64,000 nucleotides of DNA from an uncultured Burkholderiales bacterium (GTDB taxonomy: Bacteria > Pseudomonadota > Gammaproteobacteria > Burkholderiales > Burkholderiaceae_C), in assembly GCA_903822825.1 (NCBI GenBank), contig CAIJQQ010000060.1:1-64000 (forward strand). Reading direction: 5' to 3'. This document shows positions 8,993 through 18,027 of this stretch, piece after piece. A program made the position numbers and the translations under genes. Position 1 is the stretch's first letter. Each line of letters begins with the position of its first letter. The notes under the pieces were generated by a model. The model made no database searches and was not told the origin of the DNA. It saw only the letters and a list, made by a program, of their open reading frames with translations.

Positions 8993-9928
8993 TCAGGCTG
9001 CAAAACCACTCGCCAGGCCCGCCCGCAAGTGCCCCACCAGCGCCGTCACAGCCCGAGGCACATGGGGTGCATACGGCCGAATGGCGTAAATGGTTTCGGC
9101 AAATGCGCCAACAGGTCGCCAGTTGGGCAGCACGCGCACCAGCTTGCCTTGACGCAGAGCGGCTTGGGCGCTGAAGTCGGGCATGAGGGCGATGCCCGCG
9201 CCCGTGAGCGCAGCTTCGCGCAGGGCCTCGCTGTTGTTGGCGGCCAAATGGCCGGACACGGGCACGGTGATGCGCTCGCCCCCTTGCGGATCGCGGGGCT
9301 CGAAGGTCCAGGCGGGGGTGTCTTGCGAACGGGGGTAGTGCAGACAGTTGTGGCTTTGAAGGTCGGCGGGCGTTTGGGGCTCGCCCTGTTTGCGCAGATA
9401 GGCACGGGTGGCCACCAACACCGACTCGGTGGGGCACAGCGCCCAGGCCACATGGGTGTCGGGCGGTCGGGCGGTGTGTCGGATGGCCAAGTCAAACCCC
9501 TCGGTGGTCAGGGCACTCAAGCGATCCGACAGGTCGAGCTCAATGCGCACATCCGGGTAATTTTTGAGGAACTCGGCCAGCAAGGGCACCAGCTGCTGAC
9601 GCGCAAATGCCACCGGGGCCGTCACCCGGACCAAGCCACCCGGTTGCTCGGCCAAATCCCGCACCTGGGCAAAGCTCTGCTCAATCTGCTCAAAAGAGGC
9701 ACGGGTGTCGTCCACCAGCCGCTGCCCGGCTTCGGTCAGGCGCAGGCTGCGGGTGGTGCGCTGCACCAGGGTGACTTTGGCTGCCCGCTCGAGCTCGGCA
9801 ATGCGCTGGCTCATGGCGGCCTTGCTCACGCCCAAGCGTGCGGCAGCGGCCGTGTAGCTGCCCTGCTGCGCCAGCACACTCAGCCAGTGCAGGTGGGTCC
9901 AGAGCGTGTTGATTTTTTGGTCTTCCAT
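8993..9928 (-). CDS. LysR family transcriptional regulator
   Basis: This 311-residue DNA-binding regulator has an N-terminal winged helix-turn-helix (GSYTAAAARLGVSKAAMSQR, then LERAAKVTLVQRTTRSLRLTEAG) and a LysR substrate-binding domain from about residue 90. It is divergent from mmsA, so the usual inference is that it controls mmsA and itself in response to a valine-pathway or related metabolite. The reading frame extends to 9955, but the ATG at 9928 is preferred: an inverted repeat lies at 9935-9956, where it would be inside the longer frame. No strong ribosome binding site precedes 9928. Confidence 0.88.
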   Translation of the reverse strand: MEDQKINTLWTHLHWLSVLAQQGSYTAAAARLGVSKAAMSQRIAELERAAKVTLVQRTTRSLRLTEAGQRLVDDTRASFEQIEQSFAQVRDLAEQPGGLVRVTAPVAFARQQLVPLLAEFLKNYPDVRIELDLSDRLSALTTEGFDLAIRHTARPPDTHVAWALCPTESVLVATRAYLRKQGEPQTPADLQSHNCLHYPRSQDTPAWTFEPRDPQGGERITVPVSGHLAANNSEALREAALTGAGIALMPDFSAQAALRQGKLVRVLPNWRPVGAFAETIYAIRPYAPHVPRAVTALVGHLRAGLASGFAA

Positions 9929-9934
9929 GCTTGT

Positions 9935-9956
9935 ATTGTTCACTATTTTGAACAAT
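9935..9956. promoter_or_regulatory. LysR-type operator between lysR gene and mmsA
   Basis: A perfect inverted repeat, ATTGTTCA - six bases - TGAACAAT, sits just upstream of the LysR start and about 117 bases before mmsA. It contains the T-N(n)-A symmetry of LysR-type binding sites and is AT-rich in a GC-rich context. It likely serves autorepression and activation of the divergent gene; this is inferred from position and symmetry. Confidence 0.7.
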
Positions 9957-10073
9957 CAATTCAGGCTTGGGTGCTTGTAGCAGACCAGCAGGCTGCCTAC
10001 ACTGGCAGACACAGACAAAGATGGCCAAGCGCCCACCTGTCCAAACCACCACAAACCCCTTCAGGAGACAAGC

Positions 10074-11585
10074 ATGAGCATCACGAACATTGGTCATTAC
10101 ATTGGCGGCCAAGCCGCCGCAGGCGCTTCGGGCCGCAGCCAGCCCGTGACCAACCCCGCCACAGGCGCAGTGACCGGCAGCGTGGCCTTGGCCAACAGCG
10201 CCGAAGTGGCCAAAGCCGTGGCCGCTGCGCAAGCCGCCTTCCCCGCTTGGTCCGACACCCCGCCCCTGCGCCGCGCCCGCGTGATGTTCAAGTTTCTCGA
10301 ACTGCTGAACCAGCACAAAGACGAGCTGGCCCACATGATCACTGCCGAGCACGGCAAGGTGTTCACCGACGCCCAAGGCGAAGTCTCGCGTGGCATCGAC
10401 ATCGTGGAATTTGCCACCGGCATTCCACAGCTGCTCAAGGGTGATTTCACCGACCAGGTCTCCACAGGCATCGACAACTGGACGCTGCGCCAGCCTTTGG
10501 GCGTGGTCGCGGGCATCACGCCCTTCAACTTCCCGGTCATGGTGCCCATGTGGATGTTCCCAGTCGCCATTGCAGCGGGCAACACCTTCATCTTGAAACC
10601 CAGCCCGACCGATCCAACACCGTCGCTGTTCATGGCCGAGCTGCTGAAAAAAGCCGGTCTGCCAGACGGTGTGTTCAACGTGGTGCAAGGCGACAAGGAA
10701 GCCGTGGACGCGTTGCTCGAGCACCCCGATGTCAAAGCCATCAGCTTTGTGGGCTCCACCCCGATTGCCAATTACATCTACGAAACCGGTGCCCACCACG
10801 GCAAGCGCGTGCAAGCCCTGGGCGGCGCGAAGAACCACCTGGTGGTCATGCCCGACGCGGACATCGACCAAACTGTGGACGCGCTGATCGGCGCAGGCTA
10901 CGGCTCGGCAGGCGAGCGTTGCATGGCGATCTCGGTCGCTGTGCTGGTGGGCGATGTGGCAGACAAAATTTTGCCCAAGCTGATCGAACGCACCAAGGCC
11001 CTGCAAGTGCTCAACGGTGAAAACCTCGCTGCCGAAATGGGCCCCATCGTGACCGACGCGGCGCGTCAACGCATCAAGGGTTACATCGACGCGGGCGTGG
11101 CCGAAGGCGCACAGCTGCTGGTCGACGGCCGCGAATTTGACGGTGCGAAGGCCGGTGCCGGTTGCGAGCAAGGCTTTTGGCTTGGCGGCACCTTGTTTGA
11201 CAACGTGACCACCGACATGAAGATCTACAAAGAGGAAATCTTTGGCCCGGTCTTGAGCTGCGTGCGCGTGCCCGACTTTGCGACTGCGGTGCAAATCATC
11301 AACGACCACGAATTCGGCAACGGCGTGAGCTGCTTCACCCGCGACGGCAACGTGGCGCGTGAGTTCTCACGTCGCATCCAGGTGGGCATGGTCGGCATCA
11401 ACGTGCCGATCCCGGTGCCCATGGCTTGGCACGGCTTTGGTGGCTGGAAGCGTTCGCTGTTTGGCGACATGCACGCCTATGGCGAAGAAGGCGTTCGTTT
11501 CTACACCAAGCAAAAGTCGATCATGCAGCGCTGGCCTGAGAGCATTGGCAAGGGCGCTGAATTTGTGATGCCAACGGCCAAGTGA
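10074..11585 (+). CDS. mmsA: CoA-acylating methylmalonate-semialdehyde dehydrogenase
   Basis: MmsA converts methylmalonate semialdehyde (valine) or malonate semialdehyde (beta-alanine, inositol) with NAD and CoA to propionyl- or acetyl-CoA. The 503-residue protein has the aldehyde dehydrogenase fold: [12 protein letters not shown] near residue 148, the NAD-binding [10 protein letters not shown], and catalytic Cys283 in [11 protein letters not shown], the form typical of MmsA. The general-base Glu seen in hydrolytic family members is replaced in the ALGGAKNH segment, as expected for a CoA-dependent enzyme. An AGGAGACA ribosome binding site precedes the ATG. No mmsB or acyl-CoA genes follow; the next gene is a GMC oxidoreductase. 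Confidence 0.93.
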   Translation: MSITNIGHYIGGQAAAGASGRSQPVTNPATGAVTGSVALANSAEVAKAVAAAQAAFPAWSDTPPLRRARVMFKFLELLNQHKDELAHMITAEHGKVFTDAQGEVSRGIDIVEFATGIPQLLKGDFTDQVSTGIDNWTLRQPLGVVAGITPFNFPVMVPMWMFPVAIAAGNTFILKPSPTDPTPSLFMAELLKKAGLPDGVFNVVQGDKEAVDALLEHPDVKAISFVGSTPIANYIYETGAHHGKRVQALGGAKNHLVVMPDADIDQTVDALIGAGYGSAGERCMAISVAVLVGDVADKILPKLIERTKALQVLNGENLAAEMGPIVTDAARQRIKGYIDAGVAEGAQLLVDGREFDGAKAGAGCEQGFWLGGTLFDNVTTDMKIYKEEIFGPVLSCVRVPDFATAVQIINDHEFGNGVSCFTRDGNVAREFSRRIQVGMVGINVPIPVPMAWHGFGGWKRSLFGDMHAYGEEGVRFYTKQKSIMQRWPESIGKGAEFVMPTAK

Positions 11586-11647
11586 ATTCCGTTTCAGGAC
11601 TTTATGGGGATTTCCGCGAGGGCGACTGGCCGGGGCCTGCATGACTT

Positions 11648-11722
11648 TGTAGGAGCCCCGCCCTCGGGGCGATGGGCCCCATGCTGCGAGGATTCATCGC
11701 GGCGAGGGCCGCCGCTCCCACA
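11648..11722. repeat. REP-like palindromic element
   Basis: A 75-base intergenic element is bounded by TGTAGGAGC on the left and GCTCCCACA on the right, inverted copies with one mismatch. Inside are two small hairpins: GCCCCG/CGGGGC on the left and GCGGC/GCCGC on the right. Such GTAGGAGC-ended palindromes are a common REP class in gamma- and betaproteobacteria, spread by RAYT transposases. It lies between mmsA and the GMC oxidoreductase gene, and no second copy was found in the window. Confidence 0.7.
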
Positions 11723-11832
11723 GGGACATCTCGCTCCAACATTTTGTGCCTGATCTTTCAGGTCGGAGCTGATGCCACTGACCTACGAGAATCCACAGGC
11801 ACAATCGACGGCAGAGGAGACAGGGTCAACCA

Positions 11833-13551
11833 ATGAACGACAACACCTTTGACTACATCATCGTGGGCGGCGGCACCGCCGGCAGCCTGCTGGCCAACCG
11901 CTTGAGCGCCGACGCCAGCCGGCGCGTGCTGCTGATCGAGGCGGGCAAGAAGGACGATTACCACTGGGTGCACATCCCGGTGGGTTACCTGTACTGCATT
12001 GGCAACCCGCGCACCGACTGGTTGTACGAAACCGAACCGGCCCAAGGTCTGAACGGCCGCACCCTGCGCTACCCACGCGGCAAGGTGCTGGGCGGGTGCT
12101 CCAGCATCAACGGCATGATTTACATGCGCGGCCAGTCGCGTGACTACGACCAGTGGGCCGCCATGACAGGTGACGAGTCCTGGCGCTGGGACCAGGCTCT
12201 GCCTTACTTCAAGCTGCACGAAGACCACTACAAGGGCGCGAACGGATTTCATGGTGCCAAAGGCGCCAAGTCCGACCTGCTGGCCCCTGCCGATTTGCCT
12301 GAGGGGAGCTACCTGCACACCCTGCGCGGTCGCATCGCGGGTGGCGAGTGGCGCGTCGAAAAGCAGCGCTTGCGCTGGGACGTGCTCGACGCCTTTGCCC
12401 AAGCGGCGCAACAAGCAGGCATTCCGGCCACCGACGACTTCAACCGGGGCAACAACGAGGGCGTGAGCTATTTCGAGGTCAACCAAAAAGACGGTTGGCG
12501 TTGGAACACGGCCAAAGCCTTTTTGCGCCCCACCTGCTACGCCCGCCCTAACTTTGAGCTGTGGAACAAGGCTCAGGTCGCCAAGCTGATCTTAGAGACC
12601 CAAGCCGATGGCAGCCAGCGCTGCACGGGCGCACAGGTGTGGACAGGCACGGAGATGGTCGAGGTCAACGCCGCCCGTGAGGTGATTTTGAGTGCGGGCA
12701 GCATCGGCTCTGTGCAGATTTTGCAGCTCTCGGGCATCGGCCCCGCCGACTTGCTTCAAAGCAAAGGCATTGAGGTCAAGCACGAGCTGCCCGGCGTGGG
12801 TGCCAACCTGCAAGACCATTTGCAGATCCGCTCGGTCTACAAGGTCAAAGGCGCCAAGACCCTCAACACCATGGCGAACAATTTGTGGGGCAAGGCCATG
12901 ATCGGGCTGGAGTACGCACTCAAGCGCACCGGCCCCATGAGCATGGCGCCCAGCCAGCTGGGGGCCTTCACCAAAAGTGACCCCTCGCAGTCGCACGCCA
13001 ACATCCAGTACCACGTGCAACCTCTCAGCCTGGACGCTTTTGGTGAGCCGCTGCACAGCTTCCCGGCCATCACGGCCAGCGTGTGCAACCTGAATCCCAC
13101 CAGCCGCGGCACGGTGCAGATCAAGAGCGCCCGCTTTGAAGATGCACCGGCCATTGCACCCAACTACCTCTCGACCGACGCCGATCGCAAGGTGGCCGCT
13201 GACAGCCTGCGCGTGACGCGCAGCATCATGGCGCAGCCCGCCATGGCGCCGTTCGCGCCCGAAGAGTTCAAGCCCGGCGTGCAGTACCAGACCGATGAAG
13301 AACTGGCCAAGCTGGCCGGGGACATCGCGAGCACCATCTTCCACCCGGTGGGCACCACCCGCATGGGGCGCGATGACGACACGATGGCGGTGGTCAATGC
13401 GCGGCTGCAGGTGCGCGGCGTGGCGGGCTTGCGCGTGGTCGATGCGGGCGTGATGCCCACCATCACCAGCGGCAACACCAACAGCCCGACGCTCATGATT
13501 GCGGAAAAAGCGGCGCAGTGGATTGCCGAGGACGCCACCCGAGGGCTTTGA
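11833..13551 (+). CDS. GMC family FAD-dependent oxidoreductase
   Basis: This 572-residue flavoenzyme belongs to the glucose-methanol-choline family, which oxidises alcohols (choline, polyethylene glycol, long-chain or aromatic alcohols). The N-terminus has the dinucleotide motif VGGGTAGSLLANRL, then GKVLGGCSSINGMIYMRG, the first GMC signature. The C-terminus has FHPVGTTRMG, with the catalytic His, and TSGNTNSPTLMIAEKAA, with the partner Asn and FAD contact. No signal peptide is seen. GAGGAGACAGGG lies upstream of the ATG. It may act with mmsA or the LysR regulon, but the REP-like element between the genes argues against one tight operon. The substrate is unknown. Confidence 0.9.
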   Translation: MNDNTFDYIIVGGGTAGSLLANRLSADASRRVLLIEAGKKDDYHWVHIPVGYLYCIGNPRTDWLYETEPAQGLNGRTLRYPRGKVLGGCSSINGMIYMRGQSRDYDQWAAMTGDESWRWDQALPYFKLHEDHYKGANGFHGAKGAKSDLLAPADLPEGSYLHTLRGRIAGGEWRVEKQRLRWDVLDAFAQAAQQAGIPATDDFNRGNNEGVSYFEVNQKDGWRWNTAKAFLRPTCYARPNFELWNKAQVAKLILETQADGSQRCTGAQVWTGTEMVEVNAAREVILSAGSIGSVQILQLSGIGPADLLQSKGIEVKHELPGVGANLQDHLQIRSVYKVKGAKTLNTMANNLWGKAMIGLEYALKRTGPMSMAPSQLGAFTKSDPSQSHANIQYHVQPLSLDAFGEPLHSFPAITASVCNLNPTSRGTVQIKSARFEDAPAIAPNYLSTDADRKVAADSLRVTRSIMAQPAMAPFAPEEFKPGVQYQTDEELAKLAGDIASTIFHPVGTTRMGRDDDTMAVVNARLQVRGVAGLRVVDAGVMPTITSGNTNSPTLMIAEKAAQWIAEDATRGL

Positions 13552-13559
13552 AGCCGATC

Positions 13560-13751
13560 ACGCCAGTTCGATGTCTGTTCAGCACAGGGAATACCCCCGA
13601 ATGGGGAAATCCCTGATGAATTCAGGGCTCCGGGACGGCTACATTTCACCCACTCGATGCAAAGCAGTATGGGCATCCTGAGGGCCGAGGAGACAAATCG
13701 AACCCTAAGAATTCCAATACGACACAACATCCCTACGAGATGATTCATCAG
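13560..13751 (+). other. gene-free leader-like region with promoter-type palindrome and SD-like sequence
   Basis: Between the GMC gene and the terminator at 13752 there is no reading frame, yet the stretch looks like a leader. It has a CCCC/GGGG inverted repeat (about 13597-13608, CCCCGAATGGGG) followed by AAAT, then a strong purine run GAGGAGACA near 13688-13696 with no start codon at a proper distance, then the terminator. It could be a small RNA gene or the scar of a deleted gene that left its promoter, ribosome site and terminator. Confidence 0.35.
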
Positions 13752-13777
13752 GCGCCGCGCATGCGGCGCTTTTTTTT
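13752..13777 (+). terminator. Rho-independent terminator
   Basis: A perfect GCGCCGC - GCAT - GCGGCGC stem-loop is followed directly by eight T residues on the plus strand. It ends transcription coming from the GMC oxidoreductase gene or from the leader-like region before it, 58 bases before the TSUP gene. Confidence 0.88.
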
Positions 13778-13834
13778 CGTCCGCTTCTGACGGTGTGACA
13801 GGGCGGCAGCACCGGCCCTGCCACAATCGCCCGC

Positions 13835-14599
13835 ATGGAATTGCTGATTGTTTCGCTGGCCTCTTTGCTGGCCGGCTTGGTGGACGCGATTGTGGGCGGG
13901 GGCGGCTTGATCCTGGTGCCCGCTTTGTTTGCCACCTTCCCTCAAGCCCCTCCGGCCACGCTGTTTGGCACCAACAAAAGTGCGTCGATCTGGGGCACCG
14001 CTTTTGCCACCGCCCAGTACAGCCGCAAAGTGCAGATGCCCTGGCGCTCGCTCATGCCGGCTGCTGCTGCGGGCTTGGTGGGCTCCCTGGTGGGCGCGTG
14101 GGCCGTCACTCTGGTGGACCCTTCGCTGTTTCGCAAGGCTCTGCCCATCTTGCTGACCATGCTGCTGGTCTACACCCTGGCACGCAAGGACTTGGGGCGC
14201 ACCCATGCGCCGCGCTTTGCCGGGGCGCAAGAGGCCTGGGTGGCCGCAGGCGTGGGCCTCGTGATCGGCTTTTACGACGGCTTTTTCGGACCGGGCACGG
14301 GCAGCTTTTTGGTGTTTGCCTATGTGCGGTTGCTGGGGTACGACTTTTTGAACGCATCGGCCTCGGCCAAGCTGGTCAATGTGGCCACCAACTTTGCAGC
14401 CCTGGTGCTGTTCGCGGTGCAGGGCCATGTGTGGTGGCATTTGGCCCTGGCCATGGCGGTGTCCAACATCGTGGGCAGCCTGATCGGCACGCGCCTGGCG
14501 CTCAAGCACGGCGCTGGCTTTGTGCGCCAAGTCTTCATCTTGGTGGTGCTGGCCTTGATCTTGAAGACGGCTTACGACACTTGGTTCAGGACTTTGTAG
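13835..14599 (+). CDS. TSUP (TauE/SafE) family membrane transporter
   Basis: This 254-residue inner-membrane protein of the sulfite exporter TauE/SafE family has about eight helices arranged as two repeats. The repeats are marked by GLVDAIVGGGGLILVPAL near the start and the related GFYDGFFGPGTGSF near residue 150. Family members export sulfite, sulfoacetate or other small organic sulfur anions. No sulfur-metabolism gene is nearby, so the substrate is open. It begins just after a strong terminator and so has its own promoter. Its last 14 bases overlap the 3' end of the convergent EamA gene. Confidence 0.87.
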   Translation: MELLIVSLASLLAGLVDAIVGGGGLILVPALFATFPQAPPATLFGTNKSASIWGTAFATAQYSRKVQMPWRSLMPAAAAGLVGSLVGAWAVTLVDPSLFRKALPILLTMLLVYTLARKDLGRTHAPRFAGAQEAWVAAGVGLVIGFYDGFFGPGTGSFLVFAYVRLLGYDFLNASASAKLVNVATNFAALVLFAVQGHVWWHLALAMAVSNIVGSLIGTRLALKHGAGFVRQVFILVVLALILKTAYDTWFRTL

Positions 14600-15515
14600 C
14601 CCAGCGCCGCAAGGCCCCGGCATACTGCGCCAGCGCCACTCCCAGCAAAATGACGCCAGCGCCGCCGATCTTGATCCAGGTGTAGTGCTCCCCCGACAGG
14701 GCCCACGCAAAAAGGCCCGCCACAGGCGGCATCAAATACATCAGGGGCGCTGTGCGTGCCACGCCGCGCACCGCATTGACCCAGCCCCAGCCCAACCAGC
14801 CGAAGAAGGCCGACACCACCACCGACCAGAACAAGCCGACGCCATCCCAAAGGTCCAGCGATGACCAAGGAACGTCGGCAACCGACGGCAGGCACCAGAG
14901 CATCACCGGGATGCTGCCCAGGATGGTGCTGTAGCCCATGGTCAGCACCGCGCCGCGCTTGTCGAACATCGGTTTGGCCGCCACGGTGTAATAAGAAAAC
15001 AGGCTGGCGGCCACCAAGAGCACCAGATCACCCCCACCCGCACGCCATTGACCGCCGAGCAGCTTGTCGGACAGGAACATCAACACCCCGCCAAAGGCCA
15101 AGCCCACACCGAGCAGCTGCGCCACCGACAGTCGCTCCAGCCCCTGGTAGCGCAAGATCAGCAGGGTGAAAATCGGTCCACAGGCCAAGATGACCGAGCT
15201 CGAAAACGAGGTGGACCAGTACACCCCGTAGGTCACGATGCCCACATGCAGCGAATGCCCCACAAAGCCAAGCCAGGCCATGGCACGCAGATCGCTGCGC
15301 GGCAAAGGAGGCCACCACTGACCCAAACGCCAGCGGAACATCAGCAAAGCGCACACGGGCATGGTGAAGTAACGCGCCAGCAAAAAGCCATCAGGCGTCA
15401 AAAGGTGCAGCAGGTATTTCTGGAGCGTGAAATTGCCGCCCCAAATGACCACCAAAGCCAGCGCCGTGAACAAGGCCAGTCGCTGGTGGGGATGATCGGG
15501 GTGGCGATGGGGCAT
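14586..15515 (-). CDS. DMT superfamily (EamA) transporter
   Basis: This 309-residue inner-membrane protein has ten predicted helices in two EamA repeats of about 140 residues each (first repeat from ALALVVIWGGNFTLQKYLL, second from LVLLVAASLFSYYTVAAK). EamA proteins are drug/metabolite exporters, often of amino acids or their derivatives. It overlaps the convergent TSUP gene by 14 bases at the 3' end. A 16-base perfect palindrome lies 12 bases upstream of its ATG and may be an operator. Confidence 0.85.
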   Translation of the reverse strand: MPHRHPDHPHQRLALFTALALVVIWGGNFTLQKYLLHLLTPDGFLLARYFTMPVCALLMFRWRLGQWWPPLPRSDLRAMAWLGFVGHSLHVGIVTYGVYWSTSFSSSVILACGPIFTLLILRYQGLERLSVAQLLGVGLAFGGVLMFLSDKLLGGQWRAGGGDLVLLVAASLFSYYTVAAKPMFDKRGAVLTMGYSTILGSIPVMLWCLPSVADVPWSSLDLWDGVGLFWSVVVSAFFGWLGWGWVNAVRGVARTAPLMYLMPPVAGLFAWALSGEHYTWIKIGGAGVILLGVALAQYAGALRRWATKS

Positions 15516-15526
15516 GCATGGATTGT

Positions 15527-15542
15527 GGTGCCAGCTGGCACC
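15527..15542. promoter_or_regulatory. 16-base perfect palindrome upstream of EamA gene
   Basis: GGTGCCAGCTGGCACC is a perfect dyad centred 20 bases before the EamA start codon, in the untranslated leader. It could be a repressor site or a small hairpin near the ribosome binding site. No regulator gene is adjacent. Confidence 0.45.
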
Positions 15543-15629
15543 ATCCCGTGTCTCGCTCGCAGCAAGAAGGCCACAGGGTCACGGTCAAGTGCCCCGGGCC
15601 GGGTCATGGCCTGAACCAAGACAGCAAAC

Positions 15630-15658
15630 GCCTGGCCAACAAGGTGTGCTGGCCAGGC
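15630..15658 (-). terminator. probable terminator after the TRAP operon
   Basis: Read on the minus strand, a nine-base perfect stem GCCTGGCCA/TGGCCAGGC with an 11-base loop lies seven bases beyond the dctP stop codon. It is followed by GTTTGCTGT, a poor T tract. The position suits the end of the DctQMP transcript; the weak T run lowers certainty. Confidence 0.5.
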
Positions 15659-15665
15659 ACGTGCC

Positions 15666-16700
15666 TCACTTCTTGCGGGCAGCGACAGCGGCTTCGGCTT
15701 CTTTCACCAGAGCAGGGCCCACGGTGTTTTTCCACTTCTCGTACACCGGACGGGTGGCTTTGACAAAGGCTTCGCGTTCCTCGGCGGAGAGCGATGTCAC
15801 CGTCACGCCCATGGCGGCGATGTCCTTGAGCACGGGTTTGTCGGCTTCGACCAAACCTTTGCGGGCGATGGCAATTTCGGCTTTGCCTGCATCCACAGCG
15901 GCCTGGCGCACGATGGCCTGGTCAGCGGGTGTCCATGAAGCCCAGATGTCTTTGTTGACCACAAAGATCAGCGGATCGGCCACATAGCCCCAGGTGGTCA
16001 CGAATTTCTGGCCCACGGTGTGCATTTTCAGCACGGTGAACAAAAACAACGGGTTTTCTTGGCCATCCACCGCACCGCTGGACAGCGCAGGCTGCGCGTC
16101 GGCCCAGCTCATTTGCGTGGGGTTGGCGCCCATGGCCGAGAACATGTCCGAGTAAATGGGCGAGCCCACGACGCGAATTTTCATGCCCTTCAAGTCGGCA
16201 GGCGACTTGATGGCGCGCTTGGAGTTGGTCAATTCCCGGAAGCCGTTTTCACCCCAGGCCAAAGGCACCACGCCCGACTTGTCCAGGGTCTGGAAAATCT
16301 TGGTGCCCACGCTGCCTTGCGTCAGCGCGTCGATGGCGGCGTAGTCGGGCATCAAAAAGGGCAGCGAGAACAGGTTCAGTTCCTTGACCTGAGGCGACCA
16401 GTTGATGGTCGAGCCCACAGCCATGTCGATCACGCCCTGGCGCAGCGCGCTGAATTCGCGGGTCTGATCGCCCTGGATCAGCGACACGCCGGGATACAGC
16501 TTGATGTTGATGCGCCCCTGGGTGCGCTCCTTGACCATGTCGGCCCACATCTTGCCGGCTTGTCCCCAAGGTGTGGGCGGGCCCAACACCAGTGACATGC
16601 GGTACTCGGCCTTGTAATCGGTGGCCACAGCAGGCGCGGTAAAAACGCTCAAACCAGCCGCTACAGCCAGCAGGCTGAGCAAATGACGACGAAGTTTCAT
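15666..16700 (-). CDS. TRAP transporter solute-binding protein, DctP family
   Basis: This periplasmic receptor of a tripartite ATP-independent (TRAP) carboxylate importer has 344 residues with a signal peptide ending near VATD (residue 28). Family marks are GPPTPWGQAGKMWADMVKE, the Arg-containing KGMKIRVVGSPIYSDMF that binds the ligand carboxylate, and MSWADAQPALSSGAVDGQENP. It follows dctM by 28 bases as the last gene of Q-M-P. The next genes upstream encode a 2-oxoacid dehydrogenase E1, so a 2-oxoacid or related carboxylate is a reasonable but unproven substrate. Confidence 0.92.
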   Translation of the reverse strand: MKLRRHLLSLLAVAAGLSVFTAPAVATDYKAEYRMSLVLGPPTPWGQAGKMWADMVKERTQGRINIKLYPGVSLIQGDQTREFSALRQGVIDMAVGSTINWSPQVKELNLFSLPFLMPDYAAIDALTQGSVGTKIFQTLDKSGVVPLAWGENGFRELTNSKRAIKSPADLKGMKIRVVGSPIYSDMFSAMGANPTQMSWADAQPALSSGAVDGQENPLFLFTVLKMHTVGQKFVTTWGYVADPLIFVVNKDIWASWTPADQAIVRQAAVDAGKAEIAIARKGLVEADKPVLKDIAAMGVTVTSLSAEEREAFVKATRPVYEKWKNTVGPALVKEAEAAVAARKK

Positions 16701-16728
16701 GGTTGTCTCCTTGTTGAAAAAATGAACA

Positions 16729-18027
16729 TCAATACCCCAGATGACGCGGCAGCCACAGGGCCAGTTCAGGCCATGCGATGACGGCCAACATGACCAGGAA
16801 CATCGAAAACAGCATCCAGCCTACCCAGCGCACGGTTTCTTCCATGCGCACACCTGCAATGCGGCAAGACACCATCAGGTTCACGGCCAGCGGCGGCGTG
16901 AACTGGCCCAGCGCCACTTTGAGCGTGAGGATCACGCCAAACCAGACCGGGTCCCATTTGTAAAACTGCACGATGGGCCACAAGAGCGGCACAAAAATCA
17001 AGAAGATCGACACGCCATCGAGGAACATGCCCACCGTGATCAGCATCAAGATGAGCAGCGCCAGCACGCCGTATTCGCCCAGGCCCGAGTTGACGATGGC
17101 GTTCGTCACAGGGTCAATCACCCCCAGCGTCGACAACGAAAAGGCAAAAATGCCCGCCAGCGACACCACCAACAAAATCACGGCCGACAACTCGCCCGAC
17201 TCTCGCAAGATGACAAACAGGTCGCGCACCTTGATCGTGCGGTAAATCACCATGCCCACAAACAGGCCATAAAACACCGCCACGACCGCCGCCTCGGTCG
17301 GCGTGAACCAGCCGGCGCGCATACCGCCCAAAATCAAGACCGGCGCGGCCAGGCCCCAGGTGGCTTCTACAAAACTTTTCCACAACTCAGGACGCGGCAA
17401 GCTCGCCTCAAGCGCACCCATCTTGTGCTTGCGGGCCATCCACACGGTGGGCACGATCAGGGCGATGCCCGCCAAAATGCCCGGAATCATGCCCGCTGCA
17501 AACAGCGCAGGCACCGAGGCACCGGGCACCAGCACCGAATACACGATGAAGGCCACCGAAGGCGGAATCAAAATATCAGTGGCCGCTGCCGCACCGACCA
17601 CGCTGGCCGAAAACGCTGCGGGGTAACCCGCCCGCGACATGGCGGCGATCATCACCGCACCCACGGCAGCCGCGTTGGCCGGGCCAGAGCCGGAAATGCC
17701 ACCCAAAAACATGGCCACCACAATCGCCACCAAAGGCAGCATGCCAGGGCCACGGCCCACGATGGCCACGGCAAAATTGACCAGTCGCAGCGCCACGCCC
17801 GACCGGTCAAAGATAGAGCCCACCAGCACAAACATCGGGATGGCCAGCAGCGGGTACTTGCCCAGGCCGGCATAAAAGTTTTGCGGCACGGCCAGCAGGC
17901 CAAACCATTGCGCGTCCGAGTTGGCCAAGGCAATGCAGGCGGCCCCCGCCAAACCCAAAGCGGCGCCAATGGGCACGCCCATCAGCATCATGACCACAAA
18001 GGCCACAAACAGGAGGGTGGGAATCAT
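16729..18027 (-). CDS. TRAP transporter large permease, DctM family
   Basis: This is the large inner-membrane subunit, which carries out sodium-driven carboxylate import. It has about 432 residues with twelve or more hydrophobic segments. It contains FVLVGSIFDRSGVALRLV, the GISGSGPANAAAVG loop and FTPTEAAVVAVFYGL typical of DctM. The true start is the ATG at 18027, overlapping the dctQ stop by four bases; an upstream ATG at 18114 would add a stretch that reads through dctQ. It works with DctQ and the DctP receptor. Confidence 0.92.
   Translation of the reverse strand: MIPTLLFVAFVVMMLMGVPIGAALGLAGAACIALANSDAQWFGLLAVPQNFYAGLGKYPLLAIPMFVLVGSIFDRSGVALRLVNFAVAIVGRGPGMLPLVAIVVAMFLGGISGSGPANAAAVGAVMIAAMSRAGYPAAFSASVVGAAAATDILIPPSVAFIVYSVLVPGASVPALFAAGMIPGILAGIALIVPTVWMARKHKMGALEASLPRPELWKSFVEATWGLAAPVLILGGMRAGWFTPTEAAVVAVFYGLFVGMVIYRTIKVRDLFVILRESGELSAVILLVVSLAGIFAFSLSTLGVIDPVTNAIVNSGLGEYGVLALLILMLITVGMFLDGVSIFLIFVPLLWPIVQFYKWDPVWFGVILTLKVALGQFTPPLAVNLMVSCRIAGVRMEETVRWVGWMLFSMFLVMLAVIAWPELALWLPRHLGY

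Noticed and set aside
9690-11309. Minus-strand frame of 539 codons over mmsA and the start of lysR
   Set aside because: Opposes mmsA, which has clear motifs; the frame's last part only repeats the LysR DNA in another frame.
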